From: Xanthostigma xanthostigma
Lineage: Eukaryota; Arthropoda; Insecta; Raphidioptera; Raphidiidae
NCBI GenBank assembly: GCA_963575645.1
Contig: OY754465.1
Coordinates: 54,025,901 to 54,089,900 of the forward strand
DNA: 64,000 nucleotides
Direction of reading: 5' to 3'
In this document: positions 1 through 11,743 of the stretch, piece by piece
How the letters are laid out: the number at the start of each line of letters is the position of its first letter
Position numbering within the stretch: position 1 is the first letter of the stretch
The notes under the pieces: generated by a model
What the model was told of the DNA's origin: nothing
What the model saw: only the letters and a program-made list of their open reading frames with translations
Database searches by the model: none
Made by a program: the position numbers and the translations under genes

Positions 1-294
1 ATATTAGGAAATCATTGGTTTCTATATTGTCATATTTCACACACGATGGCTGTTCAACTACAGTTTTCGTAAGCAAAGTGATGCATATGTTAGGGACGTT
101 AGAATCCGTTTGTCAGTCACATTGTTTTTATATGCTTTTGAATAAATATTTTCTGAAACAAAGAAAATACTTATTTTCACATGAACTACAAAAATTCAAC
201 ATTACAAGAAAAAAATGTCGAATTTATTTTTATTATTTTAGTTGCTATATTTTTGTAGAATGTATCATTGCAAAAAGAAAAAAAATGTGAGATA
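1..294. other. Unassigned AT-rich stretch
   Basis: No coding potential, RNA gene or repeat boundary that I can support. It ends next to the target site of the hAT element that follows. Confidence 0.4.
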
Positions 295-302
295 ATCTAT
301 AC

Positions 303-685
303 CAGGGCTGCCCAACCTATTAGTAGGTGCGATCTACTTTTTTTTTAAATAGTTTCATCGCGATCTACCAATATGCGGGAAAAAATAAAAATCGCTTTTA
401 TAACGTTGCAAATATAGAAATTTTATTAAACATTTAAGTGGGAACAAAAATTATACAATATCGAGTATAGTCATATAAAAAAATAAAGAAACAAAATTAG
501 GAATATATAGTGTAGTAATTTTAATGATATCGCTGACACTGTCCAATTTGAATAAAAATTTCACTATACTTCGATTTAGTTTAAAATTGAATTTTTGGAT
601 GTTAGAATAGATAAAGTATAAAGATCTATTTAAAATTACGCTGCGATCGACCGGTAGATCGCGATCGACTGGTTGGGCACCCCTG
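303..685. mobile_element. Non-autonomous hAT element (383 bp)
   Basis: Terminal inverted repeats begin CAGGGCTGCCCAACC on the left and, reverse-complemented, CAGGGGTGCCCAACC on the right. The flanking 8-bp sequence ATCTATAC is perfectly duplicated at 295-302 and 686-693. An 8-bp duplication with CAG-type ends is diagnostic of hAT transposons. The target has TA at its centre, as preferred by the Buster branch. No transposase is present. The target sequence is itself the 5' end of a Helitron-like repeat. Confidence 0.9.
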
Positions 686-686
686 A

Positions 687-897
687 TCTATACTAATATT
701 ACAAAGAGGTAAAGTTTGTTTTTGATGTAAGAGGTAATCTCCGAAACTACTCATCCGATTTCAAATTTTTTTTCACCAATATTTAGAACAAACTTTCAGG
801 ATGGATATTGGCTATATATTATCGCGTTAAAATAAAAGCGCTTTTCGTGGAGACCAATTTTGCAACGTAAGTAGACGAAAATACGGTGGCAAACTAA
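687..897 (+). mobile_element. Helitron-like repeat, 5' part
   Basis: It begins TCTATACTAATATTAC and contains text shared with copies at 42582-42812, 56654-56870 and 10435-10545, for example 'gtggagaccaattttgcaa'. TCTATACTAATATT starts and CTAG ends are typical of insect non-autonomous Helitrons. The first bases are also present at 296-302 because a hAT element inserted there. The 3' end is not identifiable. Confidence 0.6.
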
Positions 898-2400
898 AAT
901 ATTAACATAGATAATAGGTCATATGCATAAAACTCCAAATTGGTTAAAATTTTTATTTCGAAATATATATTTTAGCTCTTGATCATAACGTAATGGTTAT
1001 TTTATTAATCTAATCACTGAAAAAAATACAAATAATAAAAAAGAAATGTAGAAAATAAGCGCTATTTTCGAATTTTCAAAACGCATCGTGACGTCAGAGT
1101 ATATATCAACAACAGTTTTCATGACGACTGTGTCGTCTCACAGTAAGATTATGTCAGTATTTAGAGAAAACAACAAATAAACTTCATTTAGAACATTGAC
1201 AATTTGACATCAAGGTTGGCATGCATCGTATATCATGACGTCACATAAGCCCGCGAACATGGCCGATTGTTTAAACTGTCTATTTTTGAATGTGGAATTT
1301 AATATTTTTTTTCTTATGATAATATTACATTTTTAAATGATTATCAATTTTTTTCCGTATTATGGTTGACTATAAATAATCTATTAAAAATATAAAAAAA
1401 AATCATGCATATGACCTATTCGAGTCACTTTCTTATATAAGGTTTGTTACTGATTTTAATCTTCTTTACAAAAACGTTTCATTTGAATATGTCACCGACT
1501 ATCGGTCAATGTCACCCATCTATAAAATATCTGGTGTATATAATTATATGTATTGTAATACATGTACATGCATAATAATATATTAGTTAAAGGGTCAGCA
1601 TAGGTCATCCTTTATTCAATATGTCACCCGTTATACTCCGTACTCGTACCTTTTGATCATACAAAAAACTTAAAAAAAACCGGCTAAGCATAATACGATT
1701 AGAATACGATTAGTAGTGTTCGTATGACGTATTTATGACGTATTTATGGGCTATATCGTTGCTTGACAAATATGATACCTTAACCTAGAAATGCGTCATT
1801 GCAATATGTTGATGCTGTTTGGTAGATTATTAATTACAAAGACCTGTCCAACGGTACCATATGCATGGGCTGCGCGAAAATACAAATTTTCATTCCTCAA
1901 TGGAAAGCTACCGTTAAATTATTTTTGAAGTAAAACTACTTCACGCACGCTTGACTTGGGGAATAAGCTGGTGAATGCGCGACGAGAGATTTACGGAAGT
2001 GTGATCGAGCGAGGCGAACGGAAGTTGAGAGGGAGATATAAGTTAGTGAAGATAGAAAGAGGATGACAAATACTTCACTGGTTAGTGGAGTCATCAGGTC
2101 GCCGAAAATATAAGCAGTAGGTACTAACAATAGAATGCCACATACTTTACTTGCCAGTGGCGCTATCGGGTGACAGAAAAAAGTTTTGTAAACCTACTTT
2201 AAATAATATCTCATAAAGATTTACGCTTAATAAAATCCAATGAGAGCTAAGTAATTGCAACGTATTACTTTTGTTTTCATTATCTTTATATTTCTTTCTT
2301 CTTACATTAAGACTGTTCATTTCGTTCTTGAACAATTTTATAAATTAATATTTTGTTCAATACTTTAAATATTCTACGTTTAAAGTGAATAAAATTGTAA
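898..2400. other. AT-rich intergenic DNA without recognised features
   Basis: I see short reading frames only, with no splice-linked coding signal, RNA gene or paired repeat boundaries. Older decayed repeats are likely but cannot be delimited. Confidence 0.4.
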
Positions 2401-2404
2401 ATTC

Positions 2405-2690
2405 ATTTTAAAGTACATTTTGTGAATTTTCGGGTGAATAATAACAAATTATGGCAGGAAGAAGTTTTACTTCAGTCGCGTGGTCTAAAGTACACTCGTT
2501 TTTTTGTGATTTCATTACACAAATGTATGGCGACTCACATAAGACACCTGCCTGTAAAATTTCATCCGAATCGATGGAAATACGGCTTATAAGGCTGTAA
2601 CATACGGAGAGACAGACAGACAGACGGACGGACATGTCGAAATTATAAGAACTCCGTTTTTTGCGATTTGGCTACGGAATTCCAAAAGGT
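2405..2690. repeat. Dispersed repeat with CAGA-rich tract
   Basis: It carries the phrase 'aaaatttcatccgaatcgatgg' style text followed by 'gagacagacagacagac' and 'ggacggacatg'. This arrangement is common near the ends of dispersed insect repeats. The boundaries are approximate. Confidence 0.4.
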
Positions 2691-2699
2691 ACTCTCATT

Positions 2700-3520
2700 A
2701 AATTGGCGCCAACCTCAAAACTTTTTTATTTTTCACTTTTTTTACATGACATGATAACATATTATGTGGATATATCCATGCAAACGAGTAGCAAATATCA
2801 AAATATTTAATACTAACCGTTACCCGCGTCACCGCACGCTTTAACAAAAATTTCATTTTCAATATGTAGGTACCTAAATGTCAATATTTTTGAAGTTGGA
2901 ATGGTCCCGTCGCCCAATTGGCTGGAATTCTTTTTCTAAACTTCAACAACATATTTGTAAAAAAAAATAAACTTATCTCGGCGGTTCACCAAACATTTTT
3001 GATCCAGGGCGGCCCCTAAAAAAATTATTAGTGTCCCACCGGATAATCCGGTGGTCCCTGATCTTGGCATTTTGATAACTCCGTGAGAATGTGTGACATA
3101 CCTGGAACGTTTGCGGAAATGTTTTCCCCACTTTCCCGCAGAAGATAAGATTTGTATAAAATGATGTTTTATCACTTAGTATCGCGTGAACGTTGCAACA
3201 AACCGAACACTGTCAATAATTTCACTACACTACAGCAACATTGCATTAACGAAGAGCCAAGAACGATTCACAATACATTATAACGTTATATAAAATCCGC
3301 CCTCCTATTAAATGACTGCGATTCATAAATATTGTTGCGTACGTTATTGTGTACACAGTTCAGTGGCTTACACTTACTTTTTGAAGTGAATACTTCTTTA
3401 AACACGGGGGTAAACTCGTTTCCCTATGTAACAAAATTTGTAACAGAATTTGTCTCGAAATTGTACTATTAAATAATAGTAACCCTATATACAAATTGTC
3501 TGAAAAATTGGTCGATAATT
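2700..3520. other. AT-rich intergenic DNA without recognised features
   Basis: Nothing codes convincingly and no repeat termini were recognised. Confidence 0.35.
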
Positions 3521-3524
3521 TTAT

Positions 3525-3916
3525 TTATTCAACACGCGTGAGTAATATGTAATTTCGGGGCCCTGCTAAACGTGGGAGAAATAATATATTACTTCACTAT
3601 AGTGTAATAATGAATTTTCTGGCGTGGGAGAAATCATATATTACTTCACTAGTGTAATAATGAATTTTCTGGACCAATAGAAACTCAGTAGCAAGCCCAA
3701 GCGCTAAATAATGAAAAAAACTGCAAGTAGCTTCTGGACCAATAGGAACGTGGTAGGCGGTATTGTATACTTATATGAAAACAGCATCGCAATTCAGCGA
3801 AATCATGGCAATCTTGTGTATACACTGACGGTGGTACGTCAATCAATGAAGTGATTTATTATTTTTCCCTCTTTTATCAGGGCCCCGATTACATATTACT
3901 CCTGCTAGTTGAATAA
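3525..3916. mobile_element. Inverted-repeat element, copy 1 of a tandem pair
   Basis: The left end (TTATTCAACACGCGTGAGTA then a GGGGCCC block at 3556-3563) is matched in reverse complement by the right end (GGGCCCC block at 3880-3886 through GTTGAATAA at 3916). Inside, a segment of about 52 bp containing 'gtgggagaaatcatatatta' is tandemly doubled (3572 and 3624) only in this copy. The superfamily is not assignable. Confidence 0.7.
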
Positions 3917-4016
3917 AGTATTATGTGCGACTATTGATCGAAGGAGAATATTCCACTCGCGTGTGTTTTACGCTCATGGAATCTTCTCCTTCTCTCACTA
4001 GTCGCACAATATACTA

Positions 4017-4356
4017 TTATTCAACACGCGTGAGTAATATGTAATTTCGGGGCCCTGCTAAACGTGGGAGAAATCATATATTACTTCACTAGTGTAATAA
4101 TGAATTTTCTGGACCAATAGAAACTCAGTAGCAAGCCCAAGCGCTAAATAATGAAAAAAACTGCAAGTAGCTTCTGGACCAATAGGAACGTGGTAGGCGG
4201 TATTGTATACTTATATGAAAACAGCATCGCAATTCAGCGAAATCATGGCAATCTTGTGTATACACTGACGGTGGTACGTCAATCAATGAAGTGATTTATT
4301 ATTTTTCCCTCTTTTATCAGGGCCCCGATTACATATTACTCCTGCTAGTTGAATAA
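4017..4356. mobile_element. Inverted-repeat element, copy 2 of a tandem pair
   Basis: Same terminal inverted repeats as the element at 3525-3916, but with only one copy of the internal 'gtgggagaaatcatatatta' segment. It is followed by the palindromic spacer up to 4494. Confidence 0.7.
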
Positions 4357-4500
4357 AGTATTATGTGCGACTATTGATCGAAGGAGAATATTCCACTCGC
4401 GTGCGTTTTACCGCACTCGCTGCGCTCGTGCGGCAAATTTCACGCTCATGGAATCTTCTCCTTCTCTCACTAGTCGCACAATATACTATTATTGAAGTAA

Positions 4501-5121
4501 TCTATACTAATATATAAAGCTGAAGAGTTTGTTTGTTTGTTTGTTTGTTTGAACGCGCTAATCTCAGGAACTACTGGTTCAAATTGAATAAAATTTTTTT
4601 TGTTGGATAGCCCATTTACCGAGGAAGGCTATAGGCTATATAATATTACGCTACGACCATTAGGAGCGAAGCTTTAATGAAAAATGTCGCAAAAAGTATC
4701 TCAAAAATAAGCTTCTATTCATGTGAAATGCACTAACTAGATATACTCATATTAGTGATGAAAGAACACAACCTCAGGTTGATCAATCGGTAGCGTATGC
4801 GACTGTCAATATCAGGGTCGTGGGTTCGAGCCCCACGTTGGGTGAATATATTTTTATTTATTTTTTTTTTTATTTTTTACATTGCTTTCTTCTAAGGCTT
4901 ACATTTAAATTTATTTTAATTTTATTTAATTCATTTAAAAAAAATTATTAGTTAAAAAAAGTTTAAATACTGCTCTTTATCGACAAAAACTTTTGAACGG
5001 TAACTTCATGAAATTTGGACACAACATTCATCTCGGAAAACTAAGATGAATGTGTGTACTCATGTCCCTTCCTTCCCCATTCATTCTTTTGCACCCGGGT
5101 GAAACCGGGCGGGACCGCTAG
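4501..5121 (+). mobile_element. Non-autonomous Helitron with an internal SINE-like insertion
   Basis: It starts TCTATACTAATATATAAAGC after an A. It ends with a GC-rich hairpin region ('cacccgggtgaaaccgggcg', 5092-5111) and CTAG before a T, which is the A/T insertion signature of Helitrons. Copies in the opposite orientation lie at 14711-14940 and 61728-62059. A segment of roughly 4700-4985 that is missing from those copies contains a tRNA-like head. Confidence 0.75.
4771..4845 (+). repeat. tRNA-like SINE head
   Basis: It has a box A-like 'gttgatcaatcggtagcg' and a strong box B 'ggttcgagccc', with a T-arm that can pair (cgtggg/cccacg). The anticodon arm does not pair well, so I call it a tRNA-derived SINE promoter and not a functional tRNA. 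It is followed by T-rich sequence. Confidence 0.6.
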
Positions 5122-5178
5122 TCCTATATATATATACAATACATATATCCTATATATATAAACAACGATTAGTAGTAA

Positions 5179-5260
5179 GCATTGGTAGCTCAGTGGTAGG
5201 ATGCTGGCATTGGCATACCACGCGGCCGGCCTAGATTCGATTTCCGTTATAGGTGCGCGC
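5179..5260 (+). repeat. Second tRNA-like SINE head
   Basis: Box A-like 'tagctcagtggtag' and a degenerate box B 'agattcgatttcc' are spaced as in a tRNA gene. The acceptor stem does not close, and a T-rich tail follows. It is unrelated in sequence to the tRNA-like head 400 bp upstream. Confidence 0.5.
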
Positions 5261-5457
5261 AACAATTTGTTCTTTTTATTTATTTTTTTAATTATTTTTA
5301 AGTATACTACCTATTATATATTTAAATTTTTGACTAATTTATCTGAATAAATACTTGAGCTAAAAAAACAATATTTGCAGTAAAACTGCGAAAATTTTGT
5401 TGTCTGCTTGTGCTTTATTATTTATTATTTGCAGTAAACCTGCGAAAAAATTAAAAA

Positions 5458-5562
5458 TGTGTTACTAGAACGCATTACGGAAGTGAAACTTCTAGTTGCA
5501 AAGTTTCACGTTCAGATTAACTTGTACACACGAAATATCTGAACGTGAAACTCGTAACACAT
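5458..5562. repeat. Small imperfect palindrome
   Basis: 'tttcacgttcagat' at about 5503 is matched by 'atctgaacgtgaaa' at about 5537. Outer matches 'tgtgttac' and 'gtaacaca' extend the pairing. It is probably the remnant of a short foldback element in AT-rich surroundings (5265-5700). Confidence 0.5.
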
Positions 5563-5699
5563 TTTTTTTTTCAAACGAACAACATTTTGGATGAAGATTG
5601 AAGGAGAGTACTTTTTTCAAGACGATGCAAAATTGTTTATATTTTCACAAAAAAAAAAAATTGATATTAATCGCTATATTGACTTTACATGTTAAATTA

Positions 5700-6130
5700 C
5701 GTAGACCCCCTTAATAAATTTCAAAATTGATGACACCCATGTTGATTTTTAGACTATTTACCTCTTAGCACCCTCTGAAGGGGTTGTTTTTGAAAAAGCA
5801 CGAGACACGTGTTAATTTATTTGTTGACAGGAGTAATCCTGCGCATTTTCGAATTGATACATTTATCCTATATGATTTCTCCATGCAAATTTTGAACCCC
5901 CGTTACACCCTTTCAGGGGTTGAATTTTCAAAAATCTGTTCTTAGCGGATGCCTACGTCATAATAACTATCTGTGTGCCAAATTTTCGCCCAATCCGTCC
6001 AGTGGTTTGAGCTATGCGTTGATAGATCAGTCAGTCTGCAGTCAATCAATCAGTCAGTCACGGTTTCCTTTTATATATTTAGAAAAAATAAAGAAGATAA
6101 AGCGGAAGCAAAATTCGGTCCGTGTCGGAC
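5700..6130. repeat. Dispersed repeat ending in CAGT-rich tract
   Basis: It contains 'cccctttcagggg'-like text, 'aattttcgcccaatccgtcc' and a run of 'cagtcagt' units around 6030-6060. A related block with 'gtctgtcagtcagtcag' occurs at 42905-43060. The boundaries are approximate. Confidence 0.4.
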
Positions 6131-6139
6131 GCCACTGAA

Positions 6140-7375
6140 CACATTGTTCTGATTGAGTTGATCGCTGGCTACATTAAGCAAGTGTGGGGTTTGAAACTAT
6201 AATAGCCTTTAAAACGCCTAATGTTTAGGCACACACTATTCCATTTTAGAATCTAACCTCAACACTTCAGTAAGCGATAGCACACGTGGGCACTGAAGCA
6301 CTACACGTGCTAAACAGTGTTACTTAGGGATGCGCCAGTGCCACCGCTTGTATATTTCTTATTGAAGAAATTAAAGTTTAAAAAAATTTAAAAAACAGTC
6401 TTCCATAGCAATGTGGACCAAAAAGTTAAAAATTATTTTTCGTCTTTTTTTAACTTCCGTGACGACTTTATGAGGCAAGACGGCGAGTAGTTTTGGGTGT
6501 ATTTTTCGGGCACAGGCGAGATTATTGTTGGAATCGCTTTCAATGTATTATACCCTCCAAAAGAAGAAATTCTTAGTAGAGATCTGACAGATAAAAAGGT
6601 CTGTTTCAATTCAACGCGCAAACAAACAACTTTCCTACGCATGTCACAAATAAACGTGTAGATATTGTAGATTATAGACGCTCGACAACAGAGATCATAA
6701 GCGACTAAACTTACTCCGCGTCAACTAAAATTTTCCAATCGAATTGTATATACATGCCGCATATATAAATCTTGTAACTTGATACTCATATATTATATGC
6801 TATTATGTATTATTCATCTGATTCATCCCCTCGTAAGCAACCCTCCAGCAATCAGTACAAATAATTTATTTTGTTTGTGTAAATGTCTAGATTTAAGTGG
6901 ATTTCCTGCACTTTACCAAAGCTCTTTTATAGAAAAATTCTCACGAAGCTTTTAACAGCTGTGTCACGGTGGATACTAATGCCCAAGGTGAATACAGTTA
7001 TGTTCCGGGCCGGAATAGTTGAGCCTATCCTGCCAAATATACACTTCTATGACAGAACTAGATAGCTTCGACTGTATATTATAGACTTGGAGGTAAGAGT
7101 ACGATAACTTGCTATGCAAAATATCCACTGGAAATTCACAATTATTGTTTTATATAACATATAACAGCGTTATTGGTCGTTTTAAGTGCGGAAAATTAAT
7201 TTTTAAAAATTAATTTTAAAAAATTAAATAATTATGGTATAGTAAGTTGAGAGTATATTATTTACTATAGCGATCGCTATCTTGTCTCATATAGTGATAA
7301 GAAAAGAGAAAGTTATATATACCTGTATCTATGATAAACAAAGATAGAAATATCAATTGGTTGGAATGAAATACA
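6140..7375. other. Intergenic DNA without recognised features
   Basis: No supported gene. A phrase 'attatagacgctcgacaac' near 6672 recurs in variants at 9186 and 17363, so old repeats are present but not delimited. Confidence 0.35.
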
Positions 7376-7385
7376 ATTGAACGTT

Positions 7386-7724
7386 CAGGGCAGAGTCGTA
7401 TTTGGAAATTTTAATTTATAAAACGAATTTTAAATTTAAAACTCACATTTTCATGAAGATTGAAAACCACCGCTTTTTTGATAAAGGGGTATGCGAATTG
7501 TCTCGCAGTGAAACGGGAAGGGGCAAATGTGGAGTTTTTAAAAAAACAATTCCGGGGTGAACGATAAACGGGTATGCGAATTGTAATTCTGGGGTGAACG
7601 ATAAAGGGGTATGCGAATTGTCTCGCAGTGAAACGGGAAGGGGCAAATGTGAAGTTTTTAAAAAAACAATTCCGGGCAGAACGATAAACGGGTATGCGAA
7701 TCTAAATACGACCCTGCTTCCATA
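7386..7724. mobile_element. MITE-like element with an internal 120-bp tandem duplication
   Basis: The ends are inversely related: 'gggcagagtcgtatttgg' on the left against the reverse complement of 'taaatacgaccctgcttcc' on the right. The interior has a block starting 'ataaaggggtatgcgaattg' at 7481 and again at 7601, an offset of exactly 120 bases, including 'cagtgaaacgggaaggggc'. The short reading frames here are repeat artefacts. Confidence 0.55.
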
Positions 7725-7729
7725 ACACA

Positions 7730-8500
7730 ATCGAAAGCTGCATACAAAGTGAGATAGTTATACAATAATTCTACAACAGCTGCTATGACGTGTATTTGTG
7801 ATTTTTGATTGGTTAGATTAAAAAAATGACAGTGAAAGACGAAAAGTAGTTCCATTTTTTTCACGTATTTTTGAGGAAATTTGTGAATAATCCGCAAAGT
7901 TTTTTTTTTTAACGTCAAAATTTAGCGTTTTCTATGACTTAAAAAAAAAATTTCAAAATTTGGGTGCATAGTGTTATCGTACTGGACCCGACTTGGATTA
8001 TAAACTAAATTATTTATTATTCTTGTCAGTCCAGCTGCTATGAGACTAGCTGGAACTGATGGAATAAACGGAAATGTGGTTTTTATTTCTTTGATAACCC
8101 GTATAGCGAATAGAGATGACCATCGGCCGTAACAATATGGGTACGATGTGTGTTATTAACGTCTTATTATTGTTTCACTAGAATAATTTCAAACTACAAT
8201 TAATTTGTGACTAACGAATAATTACTGGTACAGTATATTATGTCTAACATATGATGTACTTTATAACAATTAAGTAATTTTTGACGTTTGGTGAAAATTG
8301 GCTGATTAATTCATAAAACTGAAAGCTAATTGCTACAGATATTACAAAATGAAATACCTATGATTCATATACCTACTACATTTTAAATATGAACAGAAAC
8401 AATGAAAAATGACCCAGAAGTTAACAAACCCAACATTCATTGAATAATACTGTTGTAATCCATGCTAATACATTAATTATTATAAATGCGAAATTACTCT
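7730..8500. other. AT-rich intergenic DNA without recognised features
   Basis: Homopolymer-rich sequence with no gene or delimited repeat that I can support. Confidence 0.35.
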
Positions 8501-8694
8501 GTCTGTCTTTCACGAGCAAATCGCTGGACCGATTGTGATTAAATTTAATATAGAGATAGTTTGAAGCCTGGGGACGGACATAGACTACTTCTTTTTTCAA
8601 AATTCAACCCCAATGGGAATGAAGTGGGGGTCGTAATTTTGTATGAAGTTGCGCTTTTACTGCCAGACCGCTGGGTCGATTGTGATAAAATTCA

Positions 8695-9115
8695 TAAATA
8701 ATAATAATGCGTTTAGCATCCGTTTCTCGACTTTATGTCATAACAGACGCCATTCACACCATTACTATTTTCCATCTATCACACTTCCCGTTATTTTCTA
8801 CCTTTTTAAACTGCCACTTAATTAATAGCAATGGGCGAATTAAGGAATTTTATGATATTAAGATAAAATTTTGAGCATAGGAGTTTGACAGGTAATCGGC
8901 CATGGCCTTGAATAAGGAACCATCTCGATATTAATCTGGAATTATTAAGGGAAATCATGGAAAACTTCAACAAGATAGCCGGTACAGGAATTACCGTTTC
9001 TCGACGAGAAGCAGCAGGAAAAAGTCCCAGCCACATCTGCCCCCGCCGGGATTCGAACCCGGTACCTTCCGAATGCGAGTCTAGTGCCCTCACAACTACG
9101 CCACCCCGCTCGGTC
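8695..9115 (-). mobile_element. Full-length tRNA-derived SINE
   Basis: Read on the minus strand it starts with a tRNA-like head carrying box A 'gtggcgtagttgt' and box B 'gggttcgaatccc'. A body with 'gagaaacggtaattcctgt' follows and ends in an (ATT)n tail at 8697-8708. It is flanked by the direct repeat GATAAAATTCA at 8684-8694 and 9116-9126, a target-primed insertion signature. Related copies lie at 32744, 47320 and 51741. Confidence 0.85.
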
Positions 9116-9126
9116 GATAAAATTCA

Positions 9127-9760
9127 ATATGGAGATAGTTTAAACTCTGGGGAAGAACACAAACTACTTGTTTTCAAAGATTATTAGATTATAGACGTCC
9201 AACAAGTAAGGTCAGTACAACAATGATAAAGCGCTTCTAGATTCAAAATTTCACAACGAATATATGCTTTTAAAATCCTCGGTGTTACTTTTGGTACGGC
9301 CTGTATAACAGAACACAATTGACGAATAATTGAACTAATGAATAAAAGCTTCGTTTATTTTAAAACTATAACTACCCTAAACCCTTATATATTTTTAAAC
9401 TGCCACATTGTATTATCGATGTAGGATTTTATAGAGTTTAATAATTGTAATTGAAGGGTGTTTTGTATTTTTTTTACATACACAAATTACAGGACCATGT
9501 AAATGTAACATTATGCACATGTGACATGGTAAACTATACTAGCTTATTTGCATGAGTTCCAATGTCAGCAAATGTCGGTTTGGTGTAATGATGCAGAACC
9601 GTTAGTGTAAAAAAAAACACCGGGTCGCAGTGCCAAACCCTGCCGACAATATAATGTATTTGCTTTTATAGGCAGTGTGGCTCTATTGTATGAACTTAAA
9701 ATTGTTTTTGGACAAAATAAAAAAAATTACTCCTTAATACACCCATTAAAACAACATTTT
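9127..9760. other. Intergenic DNA; repeat fragment then AT-rich sequence
   Basis: The first 50 bases continue the repeat into which the SINE inserted ('tatggagatagtttaaactc', similar to 8553-8575). The rest shows no supported feature. Confidence 0.4.
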
Positions 9761-9764
9761 TATA

Positions 9765-10220
9765 CACCTATCCCCCGATTTACACGGTAGATATGTTCCT
9801 GAGAAAAACGTGTAAATCGAAAATTAAAAATTTTCAAGTCAAAACCTTGTAAATCGAAAAGCTTACAGAAAATAAATAATTTTGCTATTTAACAGTTGTG
9901 ATTTTTTTCAATATTTTTAGGTGTACACAGAAATAAAAATAAAATGCATTGACAGGTTCTGAAACTGTGAAACTTTCACTCAAATACAATTTTCCGTAGA
10001 TAAAACTTTAATTTTATGCGAAGAAATACAGACACAGTGTGCGTGTGCAGCAAGTCAGCACATAAGCTCGGGATTCCCCGTGAGATGTGTACACAGCGCA
10101 CGTGTTCAATCACAGTAGCATTTAGTAGAGTGCGATAAAAACAAAAAAAAAACTTATTTGGAAAACCGTGTAAAAGCGAAAACGTGTAAAACAAGTACCG
10201 TGTAAATCGGGGGATGGGTG
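9765..10220. mobile_element. TIR element flanked by TA (456 bp)
   Basis: Inverted ends of about 24 bp: 'cacctatcccccgatttaca' on the left and its near-perfect reverse complement ending 'gggggatgggtg' on the right, each abutting TA. TA flanks suggest a Tc1/mariner-type MITE, but the superfamily is not certain. Internal short repeats of 'gtgtaaatcg' and 'gtgtaaaac' reprise the terminus. No transposase. Confidence 0.75.
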
Positions 10221-10434
10221 TACTTAATTTCAATACTACATATCAATTCAACATCTGTATCAAATTATATACACCCTTCAGTATGTAGATCTATATCAGT
10301 AAACTTGTTTTCCTAAAATTTGTAAGTCGGGTCCTGTCGAGCCGATTTTTTTAAAGGTCCCGCCATCCCACCGACGCCAATAGTGTAAGTGCCTTAGGGC
10401 AAATACACTAATAAGCCGTTTTCTTTGTAATATA

Positions 10435-10545
10435 CTAGCAGCCCGGTTCGGTTTGTTCAAGTTTGTAGATTGCCATCGTTTCTTCGTCGACTTTCGTTGC
10501 AAAATTGGGCTCCACGAAAAGCGCTTTTATTTTATCGCGATATGG
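10435..10545 (-). mobile_element. Helitron 3'-end fragment
   Basis: On the minus strand it ends 'accgggctg' then CTAG before T. It contains 'ccacgaaaagcgcttttat' sequence shared with the Helitron-like copies at 687 and 42582. It stops next to the hAT element at 10554. Confidence 0.55.
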
Positions 10546-10553
10546 GCTGGCGA

Positions 10554-11382
10554 CAGGGCTGCCAGATTTCTCTCCTCAGAAATCCGTCGGTAAGGCCAAA
10601 AGTGGTGGGGGAAGTGGTCTGAAAAATCCGTTTCCATCCGTTCGCCCGGTTCACCCATTAATGCAATGAGTGTGAGAGAGATAGAGAGTAAAGTGAAGTA
10701 TGCGGTACCATAAGGCATAAACGACACATCGACGTGTTTCCACCTTCATTATGGCTTTATTATTAACATTATTAAATGAATTTCGGTTGAATTTACTTTT
10801 ACTTACAAACAGACTTTAAATTGAATAGAAATGATTCATTTTTTCACATCCAATGAATCGATTATTTCGTAGATTTTTCACATTTTTATGAAATAAAAAT
10901 ATTATATTGACTGTTAGAATGTTGCGATAGTAACAAACGCGGCAGTACAATCAGTTAAATCCTCAATGTGTTCCGTAAATCCGTGTAACTCGAAACACTT
11001 GACTCCAGTTGTGTGAAAAAAACGCATCAGACAAAGATAGCGAGTCGATATTCATCGATATAGGTGTGTGTTTCGCGAACACATTGTTTCATACACTCTC
11101 TTATCTTTTTCTACCCAAATAGAGAGAGGAGTAGGACAGAGGTAGTGAAAGAAACGTGCTCAGATATGCTCGAATGTGCTAAAAATACCCGAATGTTCCC
11201 AAATTATCGATTATCGAGTGAAGTTTGAATTTATATGTAGTAAAAAAGGTAAAAAATTCGGAAAAGTTAGAAAATCCCTTAAATCCGTTCAGATCATGAA
11301 ATCCGTTCCATTATCCGTTCAAATTTATTTCTACTCGAAAAATCCGTTTGGAACGGAAAAATCCGTTCATCTGGCAGCCCTG
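10554..11382. mobile_element. Non-autonomous hAT element (829 bp)
   Basis: Terminal inverted repeats CAGGGCTGCCAGAT on both ends. The 8-bp target duplication GCTGGCGA is perfect at 10546-10553 and 11383-11390. The interior repeats the motif 'aaatccgttc' near both ends and has no transposase-like frame. Confidence 0.9.
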
Positions 11383-11419
11383 GCTGGCGATAGTAGCGGC
11401 AGGTATCGGTGTACATTTT

Positions 11420-11616
11420 CATGATAGCTGTTTTTCTTTATAGCTGGTCGAAAGTAGTTATATCCGGCATCAATTTTATGGCAGAAAGTCTAACATTTAT
11501 GCATTGGTGGGATTACACGCACGCTAGACTTTCTGTCTTAAAATTGATGTCGGAAGTACTTTCGACCGGTTATAAAAAAAAACTGTCAGCCAATAGTCGC
11601 GAACAGCTATCATTCG
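11420..11616. mobile_element. Foldback element
   Basis: The left arm 'gctggtcgaaagtagttata' is mirrored by 'acttccgac' through 'ctttcgaccggttat' on the right. 'aaaattgatg'/'catcaatttt' and 'tagactttct'/'agaaagtcta' extend the stem. Outer 'gatagctgtt' and 'aacagctatc' close it. Such long stems are typical of MITEs, but no clear target duplication was found. Confidence 0.65.
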
Positions 11617-11743
11617 TGTTTTTACGTATAACCTCAAAGCTGCTTGCTTGGAATTTATCTGTGTTTTTATGTAATTATAATAAGTAATTAATTAATTAAT
11701 GTATTTAATAAGCGTATACTTACGACCGAGGTATGGAGAAAAA

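Larger units (their letters stand above)
3525..4494. repeat. Tandem duplication of a ~490 bp block
   Basis: The sequence from 3525 recurs from 4017 at an offset of 492 bases, nearly identical over the whole unit. Each unit holds the inverted-repeat element plus a second palindromic segment ('gtgcgactattgatcgaagg' against 'ctctcactagtcgcac'). The second unit has gained a GC-rich hairpin, 'ccgcactcgctgcgctcgtg', near 4412-4431. High identity suggests a recent duplication. Confidence 0.8.

Noticed and set aside
3525..4494. CRISPR-like regular repeats
   Set aside because: Only two large units with internal palindromes in a eukaryotic transposon context; there are no short repeat-spacer arrays.
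4771..4845. Functional tRNA-Asp or tRNA-Lys gene
   Set aside because: The anticodon arm and acceptor stem do not pair, and SINE-like sequence follows; box A and box B alone do not make a tRNA gene.
7443..7918. Overlapping minus-strand frames with repeated peptide segments
   Set aside because: The repetition reflects the 120-bp DNA tandem duplication inside a MITE-like element, not a protein repeat.
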